Both the position numbers and the translations under genes were made by a program. 52,229 nucleotides of DNA from a virus. This document shows, piece after piece, positions 31,742-40,107 of this stretch (its first letter is position 1; the number at the start of each line of letters is the position of its first letter). The notes under the pieces are model-generated. The model was not told the DNA's origin. It did no database searches and saw nothing but the letters and a program-made list of their open reading frames with translations. The stretch is from positions 1-52,229 of the IMG/VR virus record IMGVR_UViG_3300029787_000064; one strand, 5' to 3'.

Positions 31742-33009
31742 TATGCCTCCACAAAGTCTTTCTGTATTGCTCCTAATAATATCGTGCCATCGGCTTTTAC
31801 AAAATAGGGTACGACATCTACATCATTCGCACCAGTTGATAAAGTTAAAGCAGTGCCACCAGCAACATGATATCTGTCATCTGCGTGTGATAAAGTACGT
31901 CCACCCGTGCCATCTTGAACAAATACAAAAACACCCATTTGTCCTGCAACCTCATCAGTTGGATCTTGTAGAACTATATTACCAGTCAATGTTAGAACAA
32001 AATTTGTATATTGAGACATATCAGGTGTTATATTACCCGTTTGTGATCCTGCTGTTTGAGTATTTGGAACTGTGCTTGCACTAAAAGTTATTGCAGTTCC
32101 TACACCAGCATCTGATGCTATACTATCTAAAGCAATACTGCCAACATTTGTAATGTTTGCATCATTGAAACTTGTCGCTCCTAAAGTATTACTTGCCGCA
32201 GTTGATGTTATTCCGTTAGCTGCGGTAACTCCTCCACCATCTGCTATGGTTATAGCATTATCTCCATCTGTGAAACCTATACTGGCAGTTTGTACTTCTC
32301 CTCCAACTTTAATATCTCCAGATACATCTACTCTTGTCGAAGCGTTTAAATCAATGATAGCTTCTCCATCTATTCTTAACGTGCCATCAGAAGATTGCTG
32401 AACAAAACTTGCGGCATCACCAAATGTTAATTTATTTGTGCTATTTAGAGTAAGTCCAGTACCATCCGTATGAGTAAGTGTTGTATCTGTGTCGGCACCA
32501 AAACCTAAAACTGCACTATCTGATTTTAGCGTAACATCATCACTTACTATTAAATCATCATCTACTGTTAAGTCCACTGTAGCTAAATGTGCAAAAGCGT
32601 CTACAACTGCTGCACCAGAACCTGCTCCGTCTAGATAAAGAACTTTTGCAGTGCCAGGTGCTATTGTTACATTTGCACCAGAACCTTGTGATATTATAAT
32701 ATTTTGTGAGCCACTTGTTCCGTTTTCAATAATGTGAACTCTTTTCATTGTATTAGGTGCTATTGTAATAGTACAAGCTGAGTCTAATGTTCCAGTGTAT
32801 TTTATAAACATCGCTCTACCAGCATCAGAAGAGGCATCTGCTACTGTGGTTGTATGAGTATCTGCGTTTGTTGTTATACCCTCTGTGCCAAAACCTAAAG
32901 CTTCACCTATAAGTTCTAAATTTGTATTTGTTTTTGTACCCCAATTACCCGACTGCTCTCCAGTAGCCATTTCTTCGAGTCTAAGATTATTTACAAATGT
33001 ACTAGCCAT
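31741..33009 (-). CDS. Tail fibre-like protein, beta-repeat rich
   Basis: This 422-residue protein has an N-terminus FVNNLRLEEMATGEQSGNWG then TNTNLELIGEALGFGTEGI, conserved in marine phage fibre proteins. The middle has many T-x-x-D-D-x-L-x-V repeats (VDLTVDDDLIVSDDVTLKSD). The C-terminus looks globular (GTALTLSTGANDVDVVPYFV). Probably a trimeric fibre. Confidence 0.7.
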   Translation of the reverse strand: MASTFVNNLRLEEMATGEQSGNWGTKTNTNLELIGEALGFGTEGITTNADTHTTTVADASSDAGRAMFIKYTGTLDSACTITIAPNTMKRVHIIENGTSGSQNIIISQGSGANVTIAPGTAKVLYLDGAGSGAAVVDAFAHLATVDLTVDDDLIVSDDVTLKSDSAVLGFGADTDTTLTHTDGTGLTLNSTNKLTFGDAASFVQQSSDGTLRIDGEAIIDLNASTRVDVSGDIKVGGEVQTASIGFTDGDNAITIADGGGVTAANGITSTAASNTLGATSFNDANITNVGSIALDSIASDAGVGTAITFSASTVPNTQTAGSQTGNITPDMSQYTNFVLTLTGNIVLQDPTDEVAGQMGVFVFVQDGTGGRTLSHADDRYHVAGGTALTLSTGANDVDVVPYFVKADGTILLGAIQKDFVEA

Positions 33010-33024
33010 ATTACTTTTCCTTTA

Positions 33025-35298
33025 TCATGCTGCCCATTCTGGACTTTGTGATGGACTTGTTGTGCTGTAACTTGTTGTTGCACCAGTGATCTCAGTATAA
33101 CTCACAGTTACTTCATTGGCAATAAGTCCGTATAAATTTAAATTTCCTACTGCTGTAGTTCCAATTACACTCGTTGGTAAAATAAAGGTTGTTAGATCAA
33201 AAGTTACACTGTTATTAAACCCACTTGTTGCTGATACACCCGTAGTTGTTACAATTACGGGTATAACGGCTGTAGCAGTTCCTACAGCAGTCGTTCCTAC
33301 TAAACCAGTTTCTGCAAATATTGCACTACCCGTTACAATAAGCGTTGTAGCACTAACAGTGTTTAATTGTGCTCCCATCAGAGCGTGATTGGTGCATTGG
33401 TAAAATAAAGTAGGAGCACCTATTGGCACAGCTATTTCTGTATAAGCTCCAGCACTGCCCGCAGTTCCGTTTGTTGTTACACCCGTGGTGTACTGTGTTG
33501 TTTTATCAGCGTCTTCATAAATAGCTATAGGATGTCCACCATTTGAACTATCTGATTGATCAAATCTATATGTTTGACCTTCTGTTAAAGTTAGAACTAC
33601 ATCAGCAGTAGCAGTGCTACCCCCAATTGCATATTTATTAGTAGAACCTTGATTATAGTATGGATGATTAGAAGGATTACCACTTACAACAGTCACTGTA
33701 AATGTTGTTGTAACATCATCTTTATCTATTTTAGTTGTAGCACTAACACCAGTGACAGATAGATTAGCGTCACCACTTACGGCTTCTTCACCAATATTAA
33801 CAGTTCCAGTTAAAGCTGTTTCAGTAACTTTAGCTCCACCAGCGGCTAGTACGTCACCAACTGAACTAGTAGCTGCAAATCCAGCGGCTGCAAATGTTAT
33901 TGAAGGTAAAGCTGTTGCAGTACCTAATGATGTAGTGGCTGCAACTCCAGTGACGGAAAATGCTATTGAAGGTAAAACTGTTACAGTGCCTAATCCAGTC
34001 GTGCCAACTTGACTTGAGGCTGCAAATGTTATTGAAGGTAAGGCTGTTACACTTCCTAATCCAGTTGTAGCAGACAAACCAGTTTCAACAATAACTACGT
34101 TAGAAAAGGCTACTTCATCTCCAATTTGACCAGTGCCTTCAACGCCTGTGACTGAAAATGATGTAGTGCCTGTTATAGACTCACTTCCAACTGCTGTTGT
34201 TCCAACCACAGATGTAAGAGAAACAACTGTTTGAGGAGCGGCAGATGCTGTGCCTACTGCACTGGTTCCTACTACACCTGATACAGTAAATAGTCCTTGA
34301 GGTATTGTAGCTTCATCTCCAACGGAAGATACTCCTTCAACGCCAGTGACAGCAACAACCGAAGTTCCTGTTATTGTAGAACTTGCTTGAGTTATAAGAA
34401 ATTCATTTTTATACATTCGTAGATCACTACGAATTGTTCCAGTAAAAGCATCAGCAGATTGAAATTGAGTAGAGCCATCGTCTGAATCACCACCAGCGGG
34501 AGTTCCACTAGCAACACCAAAAGCACCATTAGCACTTCCAGCCCAATGCACTGAACTTCCGTCAGATGTTTGTCCCTCAGCGACAAGTTGCCCATCTATG
34601 TATATTTCAGTTTTACCAATATCCCTATCTATCGCCCAGATAACTGTGTGAGTGTTTCCATCAAAATATTGTGATAAACTTGAGACTGCAACTTGAGCAA
34701 TAGAAATACTATTAGTTGTAGTGTTGCTACCATCTGTTCCAAGTCCTGCTCTAAATCTTAAAAAGTAAGCACCACTTTGTTCTGATATACCGAACCACGC
34801 TCCATTTCCAGTGCCTCCAGTCTCCCAAATACAAGAGGCTTTTGAAAAAGAAGAAGGCAGATCCATCTCTGCGGCAAGAACAATATCTTGTGTTCTTTCA
34901 GTATTTGTAATGTCTTCTGTGTCTGAGCCACTACTGATTGCTTGCCCATCGTTGACTAGACCATCTAAAGTAAGACCATGTTCTAAATTAAAAGATGAAA
35001 GTAGCCTAGAAGGATTAGTTACGCTAACTAAACATTGTGGCACTACAGTTTCACTGCCAACTGAAGTTGTGCCAGAAACGCCAGTAGCACTAACTGCTAC
35101 AGTTTCTGTTGCAGTTACAGTTTCACTGCCAACAGCAGTAGTTCCAGCAACACCTGTTACTGCAACTGTAATTGCAGGAAGTGCAGTTTCACTGCCTAGT
35201 GCCGTAGTACCAGTAACACCAGTAACTTCAACAGCTAGAGGAGCGTTCCACGCTCCTTCACCCCATGTGCCTCGACCCCAACCAGTAATGTTCGCCAT
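33025..35298 (-). CDS. Repeat-rich virion protein with LamG-like and cupredoxin-like segments
   Basis: This 757-residue protein opens with GWGRGTWGEGAWNAP. More than ten short repeats of the type VTGVxGTTAVGSET follow, broken by a LamG-like region (~105-300: TVIWAIDRDIGKTEIYIDGQ) and a segment at ~545-645 (TLTEGQTYRFDQSD; H589; LFYQCTNHALMG). In that segment H589, C635, H638 and M641 give the His / C-x2-H-x2-M arrangement of amicyanin-type blue copper sites. Whether copper binds is unknown. The repeats are probably small beta modules of a fibre or decoration protein. Confidence 0.7.
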   Translation of the reverse strand: MANITGWGRGTWGEGAWNAPLAVEVTGVTGTTALGSETALPAITVAVTGVAGTTAVGSETVTATETVAVSATGVSGTTSVGSETVVPQCLVSVTNPSRLLSSFNLEHGLTLDGLVNDGQAISSGSDTEDITNTERTQDIVLAAEMDLPSSFSKASCIWETGGTGNGAWFGISEQSGAYFLRFRAGLGTDGSNTTTNSISIAQVAVSSLSQYFDGNTHTVIWAIDRDIGKTEIYIDGQLVAEGQTSDGSSVHWAGSANGAFGVASGTPAGGDSDDGSTQFQSADAFTGTIRSDLRMYKNEFLITQASSTITGTSVVAVTGVEGVSSVGDEATIPQGLFTVSGVVGTSAVGTASAAPQTVVSLTSVVGTTAVGSESITGTTSFSVTGVEGTGQIGDEVAFSNVVIVETGLSATTGLGSVTALPSITFAASSQVGTTGLGTVTVLPSIAFSVTGVAATTSLGTATALPSITFAAAGFAATSSVGDVLAAGGAKVTETALTGTVNIGEEAVSGDANLSVTGVSATTKIDKDDVTTTFTVTVVSGNPSNHPYYNQGSTNKYAIGGSTATADVVLTLTEGQTYRFDQSDSSNGGHPIAIYEDADKTTQYTTGVTTNGTAGSAGAYTEIAVPIGAPTLFYQCTNHALMGAQLNTVSATTLIVTGSAIFAETGLVGTTAVGTATAVIPVIVTTTGVSATSGFNNSVTFDLTTFILPTSVIGTTAVGNLNLYGLIANEVTVSYTEITGATTSYSTTSPSQSPEWAA

Positions 35299-35312
35299 TG
35301 GTTAGCCTTTTA

Positions 35313-35777
35313 TTAGGCTATTCTAATAATAGCGTTTGATGCGTCTGCTGTTGGAAATTGTATTGTAAATGTGCCTGCTGTTGATGTTTTATTATTTGTA
35401 AAATCTAACACACATACTGCTTTATCACTGTTAGTGTCATTATATATTAATGCACCCATTGCAGTAATCGTTGCAGTTGTAAAACTTAAATCAACAAAAT
35501 CTGTAAATGCAGTTGCCGAAGAAGTTGAACTAGCAACAGACGGAGCAACTTTAGTCAAAGCTCCACCGCCAGCAGTGTAACTACCACTGTTAGCAATTTC
35601 GCCAGTTGTTGTATAAGCCGTTGTTCCATGACCTAAAGTAGCAGTTGTACTAGATTTACCTCCACCACCTTCTGCATAAAGTGCTAGTTTAAAAGCATTG
35701 CCATTAGTGGCAAAGTTATGTGTGCCAAGCATCAGTTCTTTTTTAAATGCGTTGCACATTGCTTGAGCTATAGCCAT
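35313..35777 (-). CDS. Small virion structural protein
   Basis: This 154-residue protein contains CNAFKKELMLGTHNFA, FKLALYAEG, ALIYNDTNSDKAVCVLDFTN and FTIQFPTADASNAIIRIA, a signature common in marine phage tail/head-tail regions. It is a beta-rich structural protein; the exact place in the virion is unknown. Confidence 0.7.
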   Translation of the reverse strand: MAIAQAMCNAFKKELMLGTHNFATNGNAFKLALYAEGGGGKSSTTATLGHGTTAYTTTGEIANSGSYTAGGGALTKVAPSVASSTSSATAFTDFVDLSFTTATITAMGALIYNDTNSDKAVCVLDFTNNKTSTAGTFTIQFPTADASNAIIRIA

Positions 35778-35778
35778 A

Positions 35779-36066
35779 TTAGAGTCTCCTTATATATTCA
35801 GCCGTTTCCTTTTGACCACTTGATCGCAAGGCTTGAATGATTGTAGCACGCTCTTCCTTTCTTGCCAAGATAAGATAATGATATAAAATTATTTTAAGGT
35901 GCTCCTTAAACACTTTAGCTTGTTGTCTTACATGAGGGGGTGCTTGATCAGAAATACTTGCAATCTTATCAACAGCAAGATCAGCTATCTGTTCATTAGT
36001 TAAGCCTCCTCCATTTGAAGTTTTAATATTAACACTGCCTACTTGTGAAACATTTACATTAAACAT
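35779..36066 (-). CDS. 95-residue virion-region protein
   Basis: The start is set at ATG 36066, preceded by GAGGAGAAAGAAG. FNVNVSQVGSVNIKTSNGG is followed by a long helix (HLKIILYHYLILARKEERAT) ending in RSSGQKETAEYIRRL. It recurs between adaptor and structural genes in related phages. The role is unknown. Confidence 0.6.
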   Translation of the reverse strand: MFNVNVSQVGSVNIKTSNGGGLTNEQIADLAVDKIASISDQAPPHVRQQAKVFKEHLKIILYHYLILARKEERATIIQALRSSGQKETAEYIRRL

Positions 36067-36778
36067 CTTCTTTCTCCTCATAGCTAATTCCAGGTATATC
36101 TTCTCTACCTATTAAATTAGGTTTTGAATCTAAGGGTTCTGGTGGTTGTAATTTAGATTTTTTAGTAATTAACATATTACCATTCGTTGCAGTAGACACA
36201 AGTGGATCATCTAATCTATGATAACCATACAGTTTTTGATCATCGGGCACATTCATGTCTAACAAAGAAGAGCTATGAGCTATGTGTACTTTAATTTTTT
36301 TAGCTATGGCTATGGCTAACCAAAACTCACAACACGCTCTGCCTGCCTCTGCAAAATAAACATCTTTATGTGTAAAATCTATCCCATATAAATGCAAATC
36401 TGTAGTGTCTTGTGTAATTGCATAAGCAAGGGCATAAGACACAGTATTGTTAAAATAAGCACAACCACTTTTATGTATAACTTCTTGTAAAGGATATTCT
36501 ATTACATCTGGGCATCTTTTATCTAAAGTACAAGAATAAATAGGTATGTCCATTTTTTTTGTTAATCTTTCTTGCATTATATCTGTCTGCTTACCAGCAT
36601 TAGGTGTGTCAAGAAATCGTGATGGAGGATCCATCATAAAACATTTGTCATGATAAATTACGCCAGACATGGAGTTTATTGTCCATACCTCATCAAACTT
36701 TTCACTTCTTATTCTAGCTAATATATATTCATTAAAACTATTGCCTAATGCGACAATAGCAACACTTTTATTTTTCAT
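36059..36778 (-). CDS. Rossmann-like protein, resembling the DUF115 group
   Basis: This 239-residue protein starts KSVAIVALGNSFNEYILARI, a strand-Gly-loop-helix start. DEVWTINSMSG, DKCFMMDPPSRFLD, YFNNTVSYALAYAI, LHLYGIDFTH and EAGRACCEFWLAIA follow. The pattern resembles the Rossmann domain of DUF115/MAF-like proteins (from memory), sometimes tied to sugar or pterin chemistry. Its place among connector genes is common in marine phages. Enzyme activity is unproven. Confidence 0.55.
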   Translation of the reverse strand: MKNKSVAIVALGNSFNEYILARIRSEKFDEVWTINSMSGVIYHDKCFMMDPPSRFLDTPNAGKQTDIMQERLTKKMDIPIYSCTLDKRCPDVIEYPLQEVIHKSGCAYFNNTVSYALAYAITQDTTDLHLYGIDFTHKDVYFAEAGRACCEFWLAIAIAKKIKVHIAHSSSLLDMNVPDDQKLYGYHRLDDPLVSTATNGNMLITKKSKLQPPEPLDSKPNLIGREDIPGISYEEKEDV

Positions 36779-36790
36779 TTTGCTACCTTT

Positions 36791-37438
36791 TTATTGATTT
36801 CGAGTTCTTACTAATCCCTCCCTATAAGCATCTGTGTTTTCTTTAGCCTCTGCGTATATTTTTAATCTGCTAATGGCTTCAGTAAACCGAGCTGTATAAA
36901 GTTGTAATAAATCGTTTTCACCTTTCATAAATGTGTACGCTTCAATCAATGTGGCATAAAGCAACGCATCTGGTGCGTTTGTGCTAATCCACGTTGAGCC
37001 AGAACCATCTGTTGTCAATGAAGTTGGTCTATAGTAATAATGCACCTCAACAGTAAAATTACTGTTTGGTGTTGGTGCAACAATAAAATTATTAACATCA
37101 AAAGAAGCATAAAACCTTGGAGTTCCAGTTGTGGCTGGATTAGGATGAAATTCTTGTAAGTAGTTTACATCTTTTTGTGATAAAAAAATATTTTCACTAC
37201 TTGCGTTTACAAAAGATAAAGAAAAGTTTGCTAACCAATCTGATGGTTTTTGTAAAAATTTATTGCCACTTGTCATAGCACCTGTGGCATTTTTTCTAAA
37301 ATACTCTAAGTCAACAACTTTAAATATTCTTTCTTCTGCATTTTTAATAAAAAATGGTATCTCAGCAACAAATGTGCTTTCGTCATTTTGCGTCCATTCT
37401 TGTACTGAAGCTGTAAGTGTTGTTAATGTAAAACTCAT
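36791..37438 (-). CDS. Head-tail adaptor (SU10-like)
   Basis: This 215-residue protein contains FTLTTLTASVQEWTQN, FVAEIPFFIKNAEERI, GNKFLQKPSDWLA, YYYRPTSL and LLYATLIEAYTFMKGENDLL, the layout of the SU10-type podovirus adaptor protein attaching below the portal. It overlaps its upstream neighbour by four bases. Confidence 0.75.
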   Translation of the reverse strand: MSFTLTTLTASVQEWTQNDESTFVAEIPFFIKNAEERIFKVVDLEYFRKNATGAMTSGNKFLQKPSDWLANFSLSFVNASSENIFLSQKDVNYLQEFHPNPATTGTPRFYASFDVNNFIVAPTPNSNFTVEVHYYYRPTSLTTDGSGSTWISTNAPDALLYATLIEAYTFMKGENDLLQLYTARFTEAISRLKIYAEAKENTDAYREGLVRTRNQ

Positions 37439-37749
37439 GATGTACTCACTGTAACTGTTCCAACGGAAACTGTGGCACTAAAAGTTGTTAACAATGTGCC
37501 AAGATTTCCAAGTCCAGTATTAGTATAAACAATAAATTTTATATTGTCATCTTTAACATCTGGTCTTGCGTCTCGAATAGCCTCTAAATCTGTTCTAATT
37601 CTAGGTGGAGTTAGTTGAGGATGTTTTTCTTCGTATTCATCATAACCAACTACAGAACCATTCCATTCTTTTCTCATGTCTTTAATTCTATACCTAAATC
37701 CAGATCTATCAGATATTCTATAAGCGTATTTACCTTTCGCAAATGCCAT
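37435..37749 (-). CDS. Small head-tail region protein with HPQL motif
   Basis: This 104-residue protein begins MAFAKGKYAYRISDRSGFRY, then KEWNGSVVGYDEYEEKHPQL. This start is conserved in marine phages between connector genes. The C-terminal half is Thr/Val-rich and probably beta. Overlaps on both sides suggest coupled translation. Confidence 0.65.
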   Translation of the reverse strand: MAFAKGKYAYRISDRSGFRYRIKDMRKEWNGSVVGYDEYEEKHPQLTPPRIRTDLEAIRDARPDVKDDNIKFIVYTNTGLGNLGTLLTTFSATVSVGTVTVSTS

Positions 37750-38417
37750 TAGCCAACCTTATAATATGAAAGTTGAGGATTTACCTTAAACGCAGATCTA
37801 TCTCTATCCTCTGCCATTGCTCTCTCGAATTCTTCTTCATACACTGTTTTTAATAATTGTATTCTATCAGGTGCTCTTTTCATCGCTATGTAATAAGCAA
37901 GACCCGCAGTTAAACATGGAAAAAATCTAAATGGTATTTCTAATGTATTAACCTGTGTATCAGCATCTTGCACCCTGGTCAAAGCATCATATACTAAAAC
38001 ATCTGTGCTATTTTCTGGAGCAGGATATATTTTTAAATTAGGTGTAATCTGTCTATCTAAGAAATATTGAGTAGGTCTTCCTGTAGTAGATTTAGTAGGT
38101 ATATTTAAATAAGTATCTCTACTTATTCTGCTCATACTAAAATCTGTACTACTACGTCTTACGACAACAGACAAAATATCTATGATATCTGTGTCTAAGC
38201 TATAATCAACATCATTAGTAGTTAAAGCCTGTGTTCTTTGCTCTATTGTCCATTGATTGAGACCACGATTTGCCCACTCAGCAAGCATGATATTCATAGA
38301 ACGTCTAGCTGTTTGCAAATCGTACCCTGTTTTAGCTTCTAAGCCACATCTTTCAAAAGCTTCTTCAATATACTCTGCAACATCTAACTCAAAATTTGTA
38401 GAACTTGAAGTTGCCAT
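37749..38417 (-). CDS. Head-completion/connector protein
   Basis: This 222-residue protein contains DVAEYIEEAFERCGL, ARRSMNIMLAEWANRGLNQW, a beta middle (TPNLKIYPAPENSTDVLVYD) and CLTAGLAYYIAMKRAPDR. The AEW-x-NRGL helix recalls the gp4-like neck proteins of short-tailed phages. It starts in a TAATG overlap with the Met/Gly peptide gene. Confidence 0.65.
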   Translation of the reverse strand: MATSSSTNFELDVAEYIEEAFERCGLEAKTGYDLQTARRSMNIMLAEWANRGLNQWTIEQRTQALTTNDVDYSLDTDIIDILSVVVRRSSTDFSMSRISRDTYLNIPTKSTTGRPTQYFLDRQITPNLKIYPAPENSTDVLVYDALTRVQDADTQVNTLEIPFRFFPCLTAGLAYYIAMKRAPDRIQLLKTVYEEEFERAMAEDRDRSAFKVNPQLSYYKVG

Positions 38418-38578
38418 TAGGCTTTACCACCTTTTTTCATTTTCTTCATAGCCATACCACCGCCACGCATTTTCTTAGCCATTCCGCCACCACGCATTTT
38501 TTTTGGTTTCATAGCCATGCCACCACCTCTCATTTTTTTAATTCCAGATGCTTTCATTTTTCTAGGACTCATTGCCAT
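38417..38578 (-). CDS. 53-residue Met-Gly-Lys repeat peptide
   Basis: The product is built from repeats of KKMRGGGMAMK / PKKMRGGGMAKK, ending KKGGKA. The DNA repeats as well, so it may have grown by slippage. Overlaps at both ends (38569 upstream, TAATG downstream) show it is translated within the operon. Similar Lys/Met/Gly-rich peptides occur in marine phage structural operons. DNA-condensing or virion-internal roles are possible. Confidence 0.6.
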   Translation of the reverse strand: MAMSPRKMKASGIKKMRGGGMAMKPKKMRGGGMAKKMRGGGMAMKKMKKGGKA

Positions 38579-39144
38579 ACTTGTCTCCTTTTTAAGTTTT
38601 TATAGTATTTTTCTCTTTGCTCATAAATATCTTCAACATTGTAGTTACTATAATATTTATCATAATAACCAAGTTTCTTCAATTTATTTGCACTTTCTTG
38701 TAGCTTTGTTAATCGTTGAACAAATATCAAAGCGTATTCTTCCTTTACAATTTCTGCAAATGTACCATCATCAATAAGCTCATTTACATCATCGTCAGGG
38801 TGGAATCCCATTACCCAAATATCTTTTTGTTTGTATTTGCCTTGTTGAATTTTTTCATTTACATCACTTAAATGTTTATGAAATTTTTCATTATTTTCAA
38901 AACACATATCAACAATAATTATTAAATCTTTGTTATCTTTGAAACAATTAATAAGAGTATCTAAACAATAATATGAAGAAGTATTTTTAAATGCAAAATT
39001 TACTTTTTTATCTTTCCAAGCAGTTTTAGCAAAAGGACATGATGGAAGATTGTTATAATTTTTGTTTGGTTTTTCTAATGCAAATCTTGACCATTCACGA
39101 ATTTCTTCACAAATATGATCTTCAAGATTTTTATACTCATCCAT
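38569..39144 (-). CDS. 191-residue protein of unknown function
   Basis: It contains HICEEIREWSRFALEKPNKN, LPSCPFAKTAWKDKKV, LIIIVDMCFENNEKFHKHL, DIWVMGFHPDDDVNELIDDG and LIFVQRLTKLQESANKLKKL. It reads as an alpha/beta protein with possible nucleotide or thiol chemistry (CPFAK), but I know no function. It occurs in marine phages as a conserved hypothetical. It starts in a TAATG overlap. Confidence 0.6.
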   Translation of the reverse strand: MDEYKNLEDHICEEIREWSRFALEKPNKNYNNLPSCPFAKTAWKDKKVNFAFKNTSSYYCLDTLINCFKDNKDLIIIVDMCFENNEKFHKHLSDVNEKIQQGKYKQKDIWVMGFHPDDDVNELIDDGTFAEIVKEEYALIFVQRLTKLQESANKLKKLGYYDKYYSNYNVEDIYEQREKYYKNLKRRQVWQ

Positions 39145-39425
39145 TACTTTGTCTTCCTACGTCTAGCTGCAGCCACTCTTCTTGGTTTACCTGCTGGTTG
39201 ACCTAATCTTTTCTTTTGTGCGATACGTTTTGTTTTTTCTGAGGCAGACATCTCCGAAGCAGTTTTCGGAGTTTTCTTACTAATCCTTTTACTTGGACGA
39301 CAATAAGGCGTACCACGCTTCTCACCCTTTTGACGACCACATTTTTTACCTGTCTTAACATCTTTCCAGTCCTCCTTAAACCATCGTTTGAGAGCTAAAC
39401 CAGCTTTTGTTTTTCTTACAGCCAT
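39144..39425 (-). CDS. 93-residue basic protein
   Basis: LALKRWFKEDWKDVKTGKKC, GRQKGEKRGTPYCRPSKRIS and a basic tail (RVAAARRRKTK). The W-F-K-x-x-W...CGR...G-x-PYCRPS pattern is a known marine phage small-protein type of unknown function. Strong positive charge suggests DNA contact in the head. Confidence 0.65.
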   Translation of the reverse strand: MAVRKTKAGLALKRWFKEDWKDVKTGKKCGRQKGEKRGTPYCRPSKRISKKTPKTASEMSASEKTKRIAQKKRLGQPAGKPRRVAAARRRKTK

Positions 39426-39709
39426 TATCTAAACTTTGTTACTTTTCTTCTGTTGTTCATTACGACACCACAACCTCTTGCGATGTTTGGATTTTTAGAT
39501 GGTCTTTTTCTTTTTTGTTTTGGAACAGATCCGCCATTCTTCATCTCTATTAAGCCACCCATTTCTTTTTTCTTAGCTTTCTTTTTGCCACCAGTGCCAT
39601 AGTTTGCTGCACCAACTTTTCTGCATTTTGCAATGGCTCCTGAAGCATAAGCTGACGGGAAAACCCTATATCTAGCTTTTACTTTATGATAACAAGCGTC
39701 TTTAGGCAT
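39425..39709 (-). CDS. 94-residue basic protein with KDACYHKVK motif
   Basis: KDACYHKVKARYRVFPSAYA then SGAIAKCRKVGAANYGTGGK is a conserved block of a small marine phage family (DUF5872-like, from memory). MGGLIEMKNGG resembles Gly-Met strings in other small proteins of this operon. GGAGATAAATT precedes the ATG. Confidence 0.65.
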   Translation of the reverse strand: MPKDACYHKVKARYRVFPSAYASGAIAKCRKVGAANYGTGGKKKAKKKEMGGLIEMKNGGSVPKQKRKRPSKNPNIARGCGVVMNNRRKVTKFR

Positions 39710-39712
39710 AAT

Positions 39713-39883
39713 TTATCTCCTTGATAATTTCCAACAAGTGCACATCCATTCTTTTTTTTTGCATTTTAAACATACTTTAATCGGCTCACCTCTTACTACT
39801 TCGCCTTTTTTTAACGGCACAATATGTTCTTTCAGAAAATCCTTTAGGTCGTTTACAATTGATTTTCCTCTTCCTCTTGGCAT
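39713..39883 (-). CDS. 56-residue zinc-knuckle protein, overlaps another gene out of frame
   Basis: AAGGAAATTTA precedes ATG 39883. The product starts MPRGRGKSIVNDLKDFLKEH and ends VCLKCKKKEWMCTCWK, a C-x2-C ... C-x-C zinc-knuckle-like end. Its first 98 bases are shared, in another frame, with the gene at 39786-39926. Confidence 0.55.
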   Translation of the reverse strand: MPRGRGKSIVNDLKDFLKEHIVPLKKGEVVRGEPIKVCLKCKKKEWMCTCWKLSRR

Positions 39884-39926
39884 TAAATTTCCTTTTCTGC
39901 GGAGGCTTTGACACTTGTTGTGCCAT
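39786..39926 (-). CDS. 46-residue basic protein with NCKRPKGFSE motif
   Basis: GGGGAGGTCGCAA precedes ATG 39926, a strong site. The product contains INCKRPKGFSERTYC, a motif I recognise from small proteins of marine phages, in a very basic context. It overlaps the zinc-knuckle gene over 39786-39883 in a different frame, and both look genuine. Confidence 0.6.
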   Translation of the reverse strand: MAQQVSKPPQKRKFNAKRKRKINCKRPKGFSERTYCAVKKRRSSKR

Positions 39927-39947
39927 TTGCGACCTCCCCATAACCAT

Positions 39948-40106
39948 TTAAATAAACTTATGTAAAAATGGCGTTATAACAATTAAAACAGCTAAACCCC
40001 AAACTTTTAAATCTAATTTATCAAGACTTTTTTCTATTTTTTCATAACGTCTATTACACTCAGATTCGTGCTTTTCTAATAATTTTAAAACTTCATTCGC
40101 TCTCAT
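39948..40106 (-). CDS. 52-residue coiled-coil/membrane peptide
   Basis: A helix MRANEVLKLLEKHESECNRR continuing to KLDLK is followed by a C-terminal membrane span (VWGLAVLIVITPFLHKFI). The layout (coiled coil then C-terminal span) is that of XhlA/hemolysin-type phage peptides that assist holins. ATG 40106 lies just after the upstream stop. Confidence 0.55.
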   Translation of the reverse strand: MRANEVLKLLEKHESECNRRYEKIEKSLDKLDLKVWGLAVLIVITPFLHKFI

Positions 40107-40107
40107 T

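Noticed and set aside
35779-36081. ATG 36081 as start of the 95-residue gene
   Set aside because: ATG 36066 has the correct GAGGAG spacing; the longer form would place that site inside the coding region.
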